This document shows, piece after piece, positions 43,522 to 53,752 of a stretch of 64,000 nt of DNA; positions within the stretch are counted from its first letter, which is position 1; each line of letters starts with the position of its first letter. This DNA is from Acytostelium subglobosum LB1 (taxonomy: Eukaryota > Evosea > Eumycetozoa > Acytosteliales > Acytosteliaceae), in NCBI RefSeq assembly GCF_000787575.1, contig NW_012236531.1, positions 217,054 through 281,053 of the forward strand. Direction: 5' to 3'. The position numbers were made by a program, and so were the translations under genes. The notes below the pieces were generated by a model. That model did not search any database. It saw only the letters and a list, made by a program, of their open reading frames with translations, and was not told where the DNA came from.

Positions 43522-44479
43522 ATGACAAAGTATGGAGAACAAACATATTGGGATGAACGTTATCAGAAGTATGTCAATGATTGAATGAATGAATGAACGG
43601 GACGACAAAGTTAAGACTTGCTTACTTCCACACTACTACGAAGGAATCAAGACCCATTCGATTGGTATCAAGACTTTAGTGGACTGAAGGATATATTTGA
43701 GAGCAAGATGAAGTTGACAGATAATATATTGATGGTTGGTTGTGGCAACTCTTTGCTCACTGAACAGATGTACGAAGCAGGCTACAAGACAATTGTAAAC
43801 GTTGATATATCATCGGTTGTAATCGATCAGTTGAGAATCAAGTATAAGGAATACGAAGGACTGTCCTATGTCACTGCCAACATCATCGAGACACCATTTA
43901 GTGACAACACATTCGATGCAGTCATTGACAAGGGTACATTCGATGCAATAATGGTATGTAGTCATGAATGAAGTCAACAAGTAGAGTGGAGTGATTGTGA
44001 TCATGTCTAACATGTTTAGAACAAACATAGTGTGGAGACAGTCTAAAGGTGAACACAGTGAGCATGTGCGAGGAGATATATAGGATACTCAAACCACATG
44101 GAGTGTTCATACTCGTATCATATGGCGAACCAATGGATAGGACATTCTATTTAGAGCATGCTACAAACTGGCCAGTATGTTGGTTATCACTACTGACAAA
44201 CAAATGACATTAACTAACTTACAACGCGATCTCTCTGTCATTTAGGTTGAGATATTAAAGATACCAAAGCCAGGTGCAAACAAAGATGATGTACATTATG
44301 TTTATGTAATGGTTAAGCCAGAGCCAAGTTCAGACGATGAAGAGGACGATGAAGATGAAGAAGATGAAGAAGATGAGGAAGATGATGACGACGACGAAGA
44401 TGACAATGATGACGAAGAAGAGGAAAACAAACAAGATGTAGACAAAGAAGTGATAAACAATGATAAACAACAGTCATAG
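43522..44479 (+). CDS. SAM methyltransferase, EEF1A-lysine (METTL13/EEF1AKMT4)-like
   Basis: Four exons (43522-43568, 43644-43953, 44031-44174, 44246-44479) give 244 aa. The spliced start TYWDERYQKNQDPFDWYQDF is diagnostic of the METTL13/EEF1AKMT4 N-terminal class. Motif I is MVGCGNSLLTEQMYEAGY (G-rich loop near 47-52), then VNVDISSVVIDQL, ANIIETPFSDNTFDAVIDKGT and an RILKPHGVFILVSYG strand. Relatives methylate lysines in translation elongation factor 1A; whether this one does so is inference. The last 40 residues are almost all Asp/Glu, absent from animal members. The protein lacks the second methyltransferase half found in METTL13. Confidence 0.88.
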
Positions 44480-44814
44480 TAATAATAATCATCAATGTAC
44501 AGATACAATTATAAAGATAATATATATAATTACACACAAATGAACACTTTGGTTGGTCCCACAACCCTAACACAAGGTGGTAATCCCGGACTTGGTCGTT
44601 GTCCAAATCTTCGACCACAAGATATTTTGACTTGGTCGAATGGGGTGTTCAATCTTGATTGCCGACCTTTGGTGGTCCAAAGTCTGAACTAACTAATGTC
44701 TTTCATTCATTCATTCAATCAATCATATATATATTTCAATGTTATAATATAACTACAATGATAATAATAACAATAACAACAAACAGATAGTAATATATTC
44801 AACAAGAACATAGG
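44480..44814. other. intergenic region between two plus-strand genes
   Basis: The first 70 nt are AT-rich 3' UTR-like. A GC-richer segment at about 44545-44690 contains TTGGTCG repeats (ACTTGGTCGTT, ACTTGGTCGAATGGGG), and the end has TCAATC and AAT repeats before the start of the ASPIC gene. The 65-codon plus frame at 44495-44692 is not convincing. Confidence 0.55.
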
Positions 44815-47224
44815 ATGATGAACACTTATAGGTCACATCAACAACGTGACCCTCAATATACAAATAGGAGGACAAGGTTTACTCTTTGTATAATAATAAT
44901 AACATTAGTGTTCACTGTTAGTCTATTATGGATAATGCCTGAAGAATGGAGTCTAGGCAATAACAATAACAAGAACAACAAGGTTGACGCACTACATGAA
45001 CAACAACCGAATGATTTAGTTTATAGACTACAAGAACAAGTTGAGGAACAAAGAAAAGAGATTGATAGATTGAAGTTATATAGTGCAATATTGGAGACAA
45101 AGTTCCAACAGATGGGTTTCGATGAGATGGATTGGGCTTGTGAGAATGACCAAAGAGGTGGCGACAAACATGATGATGTGGTGACTGAGCGAGTACTCAG
45201 TGTCGAGTCATTCATGAACATACAAGAGACAAGACTGGCCACGCATACCAAGCTCAAGTCAACATGCTTCAACAAGGACATCAGCGAGAACCCTGTCAAA
45301 CTCATGTGCTCCTCATTCAAAGCCGGTTCATTCAAGACAAAGTATGTGCCGTCGCTTCTGGAGCGTCCACTGGAGCCATCAAGCATTGTACCCGGTGGCA
45401 TATTCAATCATTATGCGCATACATATCACTGGTTTGACGAGGTCTATCTAGACTATCCAAACATTGGTCCAAGCTTTGGCAGTAGCTGGGGCGACTTCAA
45501 CAACGACGGCTATCCCGACCTCTATGTAAACAATCACTATTGGGCGCCATCACTCTACCTCAATCTCAAGAATGGTACATTCAAGAACATTGTATTCGAT
45601 GTAATACCAACATTAGTATGTTCTTGGACCTTTTGGAATCATTCCACCATCACTCACTCACTCACTCACTCACTCACTCACTCACTCACTCAATCAATCA
45701 ATCATATGACTTAGAATGAAACAAAGAAACACTTCTTGGACAAGCATGGAGGCGCTTGGGCTGACTTTGATAAGGATGGCCATTTGGATTTGTTTGAGGT
45801 CACTGGTGCAAAGTATGGCACCGCTGCAATACCAAACAATTTGTACAGAAATATAAATGGAACTCTTGTCGATGAAGCTACCATTCGCAATGTCGAATAT
45901 CCATACGCTAGAGCAAGAACAATATCATGGTTGGACTATAACAATGATGGACATCTCGATGCATTCATTGCCACACAGATGAGAAATGATGGCAAGGGTA
46001 AACCTGTCCTATTATACCAACATCCAAGCAACAACACATTCATGGATGTTAATCAAGTATGTGATCACTCGTCATTCAATCAATCAATCACTCATACTCA
46101 TATGTTCATTCTAGGATGTAGGCATGCAGGTGGACTCTAATGTTATGTTTGCTAAGATGTTGGACATTGATAATGATGGAGTGTTGGAGTTGTTCATCGT
46201 GGCATTTACATTCCCTTTCAAGGTCTATCACACAAGTAGTACACCATTTGAAGACGTCACCAATCAGCTGTTCAATATCAATCATACAAAGATGCAAGAG
46301 CATTATAAAGAGGTCAAGGAAGCACATGCTGACGCTTCCTCTTGGCTGCCTCCACATCCATCCACTGGAGTCTACGCTATAATCAGCGACTTGGCCTTTG
46401 GAGACCTTGATGGCAATGGTTGGCAGGACATTATAATCGCTCGCAACTTCTTTGGAGAATGCATCATTGATGTATTCTACAATCAAGGTTATACCAACAC
46501 ATCAAAGAGTAAGTGAGTACTGGAACCATCCCATCAATCATAACTAACAACTCATCATCATTTGAACAACTTAGACAAGTTAGAGTGGGATATTGTGGAG
46601 CTACACAGGATCAAGGGGGTGTCATGTGGATCATTGGTTGTGGCTGACTTTGACAACAATATGGCGTTGGATATATTCTTGGTCACTTATGCATCGTACT
46701 CAAATTCGCCAAATGTGTTGTTGGTCAATACTGGCGAAGGCAGAAAGTTTATGATCAAGGAGGATGGCGGTGGTGCCGCTGGCAGCACATTTGGAAAGGG
46801 CGAGAGTGTCTCAGTGGCCGACTACGACCTGGATGGGAAGCTCGACTTGTTCATCACAAACGGCAAGGGATCTCCACCCTTTGACATTGGACCCTTCCAA
46901 CTGTTTAAGAACAACAATGCCTTCCCACGCAATTGGATACAGGTTGACATTGTTGGCATCACGGAGAATCCCCATGGCTTTGGTGGCAGGGTGTTCTTGA
47001 AGGCATGTGGCACGACACAGTTCAGAGACATTGACAATGGCGTTCACTTTATCGCGCAGAACTCATTCCGCGTGCACTTTGGATTAGGTGCATGCAAGCG
47101 AATCAATGAGCTCAAGGTCTGGTGGCCGCGCTCCAAGATATTCCAAACCGAGTTGGACGTTGCAATCAATCAAGTGTTTGTATTCGTAGAGAATATAAGT
47201 ATTAAACAGCAACGGCTACACTAG
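44815..47224 (+). CDS. FG-GAP/VCBS and UnbV-ASPIC membrane protein (CRTAC1-like)
   Basis: Four exons (44815-45615, 45715-46056, 46115-46508, 46575-47224) give 728 aa. A short basic cytosolic end and one membrane segment near 22-42 (LCIIIITLVFTVSLLWIM) give type II topology; a coiled coil follows (LQEQVEEQRKEIDRLK). The lumenal part has seven calcium-loop FG-GAP repeats: DFNNDGYPDLYVNN, DFDKDGHLDLFEVT, DYNNDGHLDAFIAT, DIDNDGVLELFIV, DLDGNGWQDIIIAR, DFDNNMALDIFLVT and DYDLDGKLDLFITNG. An UnbV_ASPIC domain closes (GGRVFLKACGTTQFRDIDNG, FRVHFGLG). The family includes CRTAC1 and bacterial enediyne-cluster UnbV; the role here, perhaps adhesion, is not known. Introns 1 and 3 contain TGGAAYNATTCC-like repeats. 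Confidence 0.88.
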
Positions 47225-47262
47225 TTCTGGGCCTTTAATCAATCAATCGATCAATCGATCAA

Positions 47263-50200
47263 TCATTGTCCATTGTTTGTGTTGGTATTCATCACAAGAA
47301 GACTTTGCGCACCATGTATCAGTGCATCCATGCCACCATTGAGAAGGGCAACAAAGGGGAACTTCCATTGGACAAGCTGGTTACAGAACTCGATGCCCTC
47401 GCCTCGAGGCGCAATGACAACGATTGGACGACCACGATATTGTTCGAGAATGGCTGGATTGAATGGCTTTGATGGCTTGGTCTGAGGAGCTGGCGATGGC
47501 TGGCCGCTCGGCTGCATGGACGAGGGTGGCGCTGGGTAGCTACCCTGAGCAGACGATGTTGCCGGGGTGGACTGTGGTGTAGCTTGTCCGTGGTAGATTA
47601 TATTAACAGACTTAGGGTAATAGCACTGTTGGAATTGTGATGCAGGGCGTATGTCCAATATCTTTGTGTTTGGATTGTTGATCACATCATGGATACCAAT
47701 CCTTGGGAACAGTTCCAGTTTCCTTGTCTCCATTGATACCTCTTGCATCCACCATAGTTCGTCGTCCTAATATGTGTAGTCATGTTAATGTTAGTTGATT
47801 AATTGATTGGGTGATTGAGGTCTACATACAGTGTGACTAACGACTTTGCTAATTGTTGTGCTAAGAGGAGTGTTGTTGAACTTGTCTAGAGCATCACTGA
47901 CACATTGTTCAATGTCACACGAGGAGATCTTTGAGATTGTCTTGATACAGTTCTCAAGTGATGCCTTGGCCAACATTGATGTCCTGAATTGTATCATAAT
48001 GGAGACGGCAAAGAAGTATGGGAATGAGCTTGGTCCAAGCAAGATGGTGTCCCAGAGTATATCAATCTTGTCCAGTGGCAATAGATGAGCAAATATAGTG
48101 ATGAACCAAGGGATGGCGTAGAGGTTGGGCTCCAGCTGCACGTTGATCAGATGGCAGGACAGCTCGGGATCGTGGTAAGAGAGCAGTTGGGTATAAGTCA
48201 GCATGATCTCACTTAGTGCTGCGTAGTTGTTGGGAACGTAGAGGATGCTGAGGTACTTGTCTACGAAGCTCTTTAGACATGCAAACGCCATTGGTTCATC
48301 GTGGTAGCAGTGCACGACGAATGGAGACGCCACATTGTCCAGACCCTGCCAATAGCATCCCTTCTCAATGTTGAGCAATGACCATGCCTTTAGTATTCTA
48401 AATAGTTGAGCGTGGCCGCTGGGCGACGAGAGGAGTGGATGGTATTGATGGCATCGCGGGATATCGAGTTCGAACTGCTTATCATTAGGTCCACGCACAT
48501 CCAGATTGATTGAGTGATATATGGACACGGCATCAGCGTGCACTACACCAAGGATGGCGGCCCAGATATCGCCACGCAAGATTGTTGGGATTCCAAATTT
48601 GGCCATTCTGATGATCTGTGGTTGAGCCTGGATCGCATCCTCGTACACATATTGATATAATGCCTTGTGGAATGCTGACAATCTCGCGATCTGATAGTCA
48701 AGCTCATCGTCCTGATTCCTCGCCTGTGGTGAGTTGAGTGATGCGCTGCCGTCGCCACTGCTAGAGGCCGGCTTGTTTGTGCCACGTGTGAATAGATAGC
48801 CATCTCCGCCAACATCCTCTGATAGCAGCTCCTCCTTGATCTCGTAGGCTTCACGTATTCGCTCGACGAGTGAATCGATCGAGAGTGTGCAAGTTCGGTG
48901 ATTATACAGTATGGCCTTGAAGTCGTGCGATTGTGTGCTGCTGCCCTCTGAGCCAGCCGTGCGCTTGGCGCATATTGGCGATGTCATGAGGTCGCCCAGT
49001 GAGTTGGACATTGAGTGACTCGATTTGACCAGGGGTACAAAGTTGGGCAGCTTGTGTACTGATGGCGCAGAGTTGGCCAGAGACTGGGCCACGAGCTCCT
49101 TGTCGAGGTCGCCCCCCGCCAGACGCCAGAGGTAGTAGAGCTCGGCGCCCGAGAAGATATCCAGATCGCTGCGTTCATGTCCCGAGTCGGCCTTAATGCT
49201 GCTCAGGTCGTCGGGAAGCTGGAGCGACTTGACCGAGGGACGCTCAACGTATTTGGGCGCATATGGGTCCTTGCCCATGATGTCGTAGAAGTATGGGTGT
49301 TCGAGCAAGTCCGCAGAGGAGGGACGATCGGCCGAGTTGGGTGTTAGACACGCGCGAATCAGCTCGACCAGGGGTTCGGGCAGACGATTGAGTGGCGGTG
49401 ACAGGTTGTTGAGGAAGTTTGTCATGTTGCTGTTGTTGGACATTTGTGAAGATATGGTTCCAAGGGGCTTCTCGGCACTGACGGATTCAAAGCTGTGAGT
49501 GTCGATGTTGTAGCGTTGAGACGCTGGCAGATTGGAGAGGTGGAGCAGTCGATTGATCACTACGTTGGGGTCCCTGTCTGCCCAGGGACACTTGCCATAA
49601 GCGAGCTGGAGGAGAACGCAACCCAATGCCCAGACATCGCACTTTGGGTTTGGGCTGCCCTTCAAGTCCCGCAGTAAAGACTGAGGTGACAAGTTACATA
49701 AGTTGCCAATTGGGAATGATACATTCTCTCCTTGATTCGAAAGGTAATACAGTGCGTAGTTTGATAGTTTGATGTTGTTCTATCATAGTGATTGAGTGGG
49801 TGAGTGATTGGACATGTGGCAGGGCCAGGTGATTAGGCACAAGTACATACATTGGAGTCGATCTTGATGTTCTCAACTGATAGGTTGCGATGTGTAATGC
49901 TTCGTCCATGCAAGTAGGACAATGCTTTGAGTATCTGATATGAGTACAGTTGTATTTGATCATGTGATAGTACTGCCTGTCCATTCTTAAGTAGTGACTC
50001 CAATGATGTCTCATAGTCCTCTGTGATCATCAGTACTTGGTCTACATTGAATGGATCATTGAACGAATGTTAGACACGACCAATCACTCAATCGATCACT
50101 CAACCAATCAATCTTACCATGATGCTTTTGAGATGGTTGGGCAGCAATGAACTCGACAAGGTTCTCATGTGAGAGAGTTGTGAGTAGCTTGGCTCGAGAG

Positions 50201-50529
50201 AGGATGTCGAATATGGGTTGATTCAATGGTGTTGGTATACCAGCATCTTCAGATGCAGCGTATGATGATGCTATTGCCTGTGGTGTAGATGTTGAAGGTG
50301 TTGATGATGTTGGTGTACTCGATGATGCCGAAGTCGATGATGTCAATATAGGTGATGAAGATGTTGAGAATGCCGATGATCTATTGCTCCTAACAAAGTT
50401 GACCTTATTCTTAAAGAAGAATGGCAGTACACATAGTCTATAACCATTGGTATTGACAACAGTATGTCCATCCCTTTTAAACAGCTCGATGCCGAATCTT
50501 CTAAATGTTGTCTGTCTATAACTACTCAT
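47263..50529 (-). CDS. tbck: TBCK: pseudokinase, TBC Rab-GAP and rhodanese
   Basis: Four exons (50529-50118, 50041-49851, 49779-47830, 47766-47263) give 1,018 aa. The N-terminal kinase-like domain lacks catalysis: HRNLSVENIKID has Asn for the catalytic Asp, and the DFG position reads LSNYAL. A TBC domain (about 600-820) retains LRGDIWAAILGV, DIPRCHQ (IxxDxxR-like) and the Gln finger CYWQGLDN. A C-terminal rhodanese-like domain (LDIRPASQFQQCYYPKSVNI) has no catalytic Cys in the expected loop (APRGEGIEF). This three-domain order defines TBCK, in animals part of the endosomal FERRY complex and linked to mTOR signalling. Met 50529 was chosen over Met 50553, since the upstream residues look like UTR. 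Confidence 0.92.
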
Positions 50530-50628
50530 CCTCCTCCTATTATAAGTATACAATTATATCCTTTATCTCTATCTATTCCATCAACTCAAATGACAAGACT
50601 TCTCTTGATGTTCATACTTTTGAAAAAT

Positions 50629-50714
50629 GGGTTAGGGCGAGGGTTAGGGCAAGGGTTAGGGTGAGGGCAAGGGTAAGGGCGAGGGTTGAGGGCAAGGGTA
50701 AGGGTTGAGGGCAA
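50629..50714. repeat. telomere-like G-rich repeats between TBCK and FNIP genes
   Basis: Runs of GGGTTA, GGGCGA, GGGCAA, GGGTGA and GGGTAA, G-rich on the plus strand, about 86 nt. It matches the tract in the CEPT intron (31846-31917) in unit pattern and orientation. It may be an interstitial telomere remnant or a G-quadruplex element. Confidence 0.78.
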
Positions 50715-50728
50715 CGAAACAAACAAAT

Positions 50729-52276
50729 TTATTGCCTCATGTTGATCATCTTGAGAATGTTTGTCGGTTCCTCCACTATTGTACTCTTGGGTAATGGCAA
50801 TGGAGTGGTGGTCAATAGACCGAGGGCAAGGGTCGAGGGTTTTGGGTCCAGTGGTCTGAGACTTAGTTGTGTGATACCATCGGCCAACAACATGTTACAA
50901 GTACCAATGTTGGGAACATACTTTAGTAATTTGTTGGCAAATTGAATGTAATCCTTGATCTGTCTTGGTTTGCTTTCTGATGTCTCCTTTCCAAATATTA
51001 ACTTCATACTACCAATGATGAGTGTTGAGCCATTCGTAGGTACCTTTACAACAATATCACTCGGTGATATGATTGCTTCAATTGTAACACTTATTGATTG
51101 CATTGGATGTGATATCCTATCGATATATATCAATTGATCCATTGATCCAAGTACAAGATGTTTGAGGTTGGCTGGAAGTTTGGGCGTGTCAAGTCTGTTG
51201 TATGATGCTCCCAGAGTGAGCGAGGTGAGAGAGCGTGGCAAGGCACCTCTATCCAGAGAGCAATTGAACTTCTGTCCAAAGATCAAAGTCTTTAGTGATC
51301 GAGGTATTATTGATGGTCCGATAACTTGATTGAACATGTGACCAAATGTCAATGACTTGAGAGCTGGCGGGAGGACATCTGGTCGAGTGATGGGTTGATT
51401 GTACATGTAACCAAACTCCAGGTACTTCAATGTTAATGGGAGTACATTATGTTTGATCACTCCATTATAGTTGAAGGTGAATGAGAGTTTGGTGAGTGAG
51501 CTCGAGACCAGTGCACCGGGTGCCAACGCCGACATCTTGCCCAACTTCAACTTAGTCACTGATGATGGCAGCCAATGTTGTATGGATGACGTGTGAACGA
51601 ACTTGTCACCAAAGGTCAGACTTCTGAGCGTTGATGGCAGCGACCCAACTGTAATTGATTGATTGAATGAATGACCGAATGAGAGTGATTGGAGTCCTGC
51701 TGGGAGTGCTCCTACTAATAATGTTTTGTTGTATGTATATCCAAACTTGAGCTTTGTCAATGACTTTGGAAGACCATCCACATGGATTCCATGATTATGC
51801 ATATGACTAAAGGTGATCCTTGTTATTGAGTCTGGCAAAGATCCTGGATATATCATATCATCAAAGTATGGTCCAAATGTAAGTGATGTCAATGTCTCTG
51901 GAATTGACTCCGGGACCAAGCACTCTGCATCGTATAACATTGTTGATTGAGTTGGTCTCTTTGGAGATTGAGTTTGAGTTTGAGTTTTGGATGTTGGTGT
52001 TGGAGATGGTGATGGACATGACATTGTGGCCCAATTGATGGGTGGTTGTATGATTGTCAAGGCCAATGATTGTGACTTGGCCGTGGGCTTGGGTTTGGAC
52101 TTGGTTGTAAAGTGATGATCATCTTTGGATTGTTTCAAGGTTGTTTGAATGTGTGGAACTAACAAATAAGTGAGTGATATTAATCTATTACACGTGAAAC
52201 ATAGACTTAGTGTATCCAAGTCATTGTTCAAATAATAATGTATATTCCTTAGTACATATAATGGTAAAGAGTCCAT
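50729..52276 (-). CDS. FNIP-repeat protein
   Basis: I start at Met 52276 (MDSLPLYVLRNIHYYLNNDL), giving 515 aa; the frame upstream is Asn-rich UTR-like sequence. An F-box-like N-terminus (LPLYVLRNIHYYL...LSLCFTCNRL) is followed by a Lys/Pro/Thr-rich spacer and about ten FNIP repeats (GSLPDSITRITFS, GALPAGLQSLSFGHSFNQSI, DVLPPALKSLTFGHMFNQVI, GALPRSLTSLTLGASYN). The C-terminal 130 residues are unique. It is a paralogue of the 22818-24638 gene on the same strand, with fewer repeats. Role unknown; a substrate receptor for SCF ligase is possible. Confidence 0.87.
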   Translation of the reverse strand: MDSLPLYVLRNIHYYLNNDLDTLSLCFTCNRLISLTYLLVPHIQTTLKQSKDDHHFTTKSKPKPTAKSQSLALTIIQPPINWATMSCPSPSPTPTSKTQTQTQSPKRPTQSTMLYDAECLVPESIPETLTSLTFGPYFDDMIYPGSLPDSITRITFSHMHNHGIHVDGLPKSLTKLKFGYTYNKTLLVGALPAGLQSLSFGHSFNQSITVGSLPSTLRSLTFGDKFVHTSSIQHWLPSSVTKLKLGKMSALAPGALVSSSLTKLSFTFNYNGVIKHNVLPLTLKYLEFGYMYNQPITRPDVLPPALKSLTFGHMFNQVIGPSIIPRSLKTLIFGQKFNCSLDRGALPRSLTSLTLGASYNRLDTPKLPANLKHLVLGSMDQLIYIDRISHPMQSISVTIEAIISPSDIVVKVPTNGSTLIIGSMKLIFGKETSESKPRQIKDYIQFANKLLKYVPNIGTCNMLLADGITQLSLRPLDPKPSTLALGLLTTTPLPLPKSTIVEEPTNILKMINMRQ

Positions 52277-52621
52277 CAATATTATATTATTATTATTATT
52301 ATTTATGTTGTTGATTGATTGATTGATTATAACAATGATCAATGAGTGATTGGGTATCAATATGAGAGATTTATGGAGTCTGTTGTCTTCAACTTCACTA
52401 TTATTACTGTGAAGTTATTCCAACAATCTTCTTTGTTTGTAAAGATTGTAAAAAATGATCAAAGTCTGTTTTTGGAAGGTGTTTTTGATCAAAAATTCAT
52501 TGAACTTGTGGGTGATTGATCATCAAAAAAGTCAATATCTCAAAGTGTGTCATGATCAGATCAATCAATCATAGTCAACACAACATATCCTTCATATAAA
52601 TATAAATAGAGATAGATAAAG
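52277..52621. other. divergent intergenic region, FNIP / EF-hand protein
   Basis: AT-rich region with TTGATT repeats near the FNIP 5' UTR, an inverted repeat around CTTCACTATTATTACTGTGAAG (52393-52414) and AAAATTCA-type promoter DNA. No coding frame or RNA gene recognised. Confidence 0.55.
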
Positions 52622-53220
52622 ATGTCAACTTCTCCAGCCACACATACACCATCTGAAACATTCCAAGAGAGTGAACTTGATAAGTATTATGCACTGTTCT
52701 GCTCATTCGACACCAACAAGTCATCAACACTCGACTTGAAGGAGTTCAAGGCAGCCTTCCAATCAAAGCTTGGATTCTCAGATGCCACCACCGAGGGCAT
52801 GTTCAAGGCATGCGACGTCAACAAAGATGGAGTGATCGATCTCCGTGAGTTCCTTGCTCTCATCTCCATCATTGTCAAGTCATCACCAGAGGAGAAGTTA
52901 GTCTTCCTTGTAAGTACTATATGTGGTCTCACTCAATCACTCATGCATCATACTCTTCACTAACTCATACATTATATCAGTTCCATTTGTATGATAAGGA
53001 TAGAAGTGGATCATTGGATAATGCAGAGTTGGTTCAGATCTGTGCTAGTCTGGCACAAGTTGGAAGAATTGGTGGCAAGGCTGATCAGCTACATCTTAGT
53101 GTTGAGGAGCTTGCCAAGGCTGATACCAACAAGGATGGTGTGGTCTCATTGCCAGAGTGGGTGGACTATGGTCTGAAGAACCCTGTGCTCCTAGAGCTCC
53201 TCAAGGGCTACGAGTTGTAA
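52622..53220 (+). CDS. four-EF-hand calcium-binding protein (CBP type)
   Basis: Exons 52622-52909 and 52981-53220 in phase 0 (GTAAGT...ATCAG) give 175 aa. Four EF-hand loops: DTNKSSTLDLKEF, DVNKDGVIDLREF, DKDRSGSLDNAEL and DTNKDGVVSLPEW. All carry acidic residues at loop positions 1 and 12 except that the fourth ends in Glu-Trp as in many CBPs; loop 1 has Ser at position 5. The length and lack of a linker fit small dictyostelid calcium-binding proteins (CBP1-4 group) more than calmodulin. Which CBP it matches is not determined. Confidence 0.9.
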
Positions 53221-53752
53221 AGTTTGTTGATTAACAATCAATAACAATAATAATATTAATAACAATAATACATCACTTAAGTTACTGGATCATTCATTCA
53301 TTCATTGACAACCTCTGGAATCATTCCATCCCAACCCACCTCATGAATACAACCTCCTCCTCATCAGGTCTTTATGATGGTTGAAGTTTTTGGTGGGCAA
53401 CAACTAACTTGAACAAACAAGTTTGTGAGTTCACTCATCACTCTTCATTCAACATACTTATTACTTCAAGTTAGTTATAATTAATGGGCAGTATATATTA
53501 GAATGGATGACACTTGTTTCTACAAGAGTTGAATGAATGATCAATCAACACGACTTCTACTACTTGAATCTTCAAGTTGAAGGTCACTCAAGTTACTTGA
53601 AGTAGTGAGTTGTTTAGTTTGGTTGATTGATTGATTAAAGGATCATTATTATTTAATCAATACGTATTGATTGTTACCCTACAATACTTGTTAATATATA
53701 CAACTACTACTATCTATATTAATTATTATATATACAAATACATTACAAAGAC
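53221..53752. promoter_or_regulatory. upstream region of SecA-like copy 1 with ACTTGAA inverted repeats
   Basis: It contains AACTTGAACAAACAAGTT (53406-53423), ACTTGAATCTTCAAGT (53562-53577) and TCAAGTTACTTGA (53588-53600), each an inverted repeat of the same half-site, plus a block ACTTCAAGTTA...ATTAATGGG at about 53463-53490. The same elements in the same order occur before copy 2. A TGGAATCATTCCA repeat (53316-53328) lies nearer the EF-hand gene. Regulatory role is inferred only. Confidence 0.55.

Noticed and set aside
44302-44618. Minus-strand frames opposite the methyltransferase tail
   Set aside because: They are the antisense of the Asp/Glu codon run, giving Ser or Leu/His repeats.
5365-53328. 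GGAAN3TTCC repeat as heat-shock or STAT binding sites
   Set aside because: Heat-shock elements need nGAAnnTTCn spacing and STAT sites are TTCN3GAA. The motif here has the other spacing and lies mostly within introns in one orientation.
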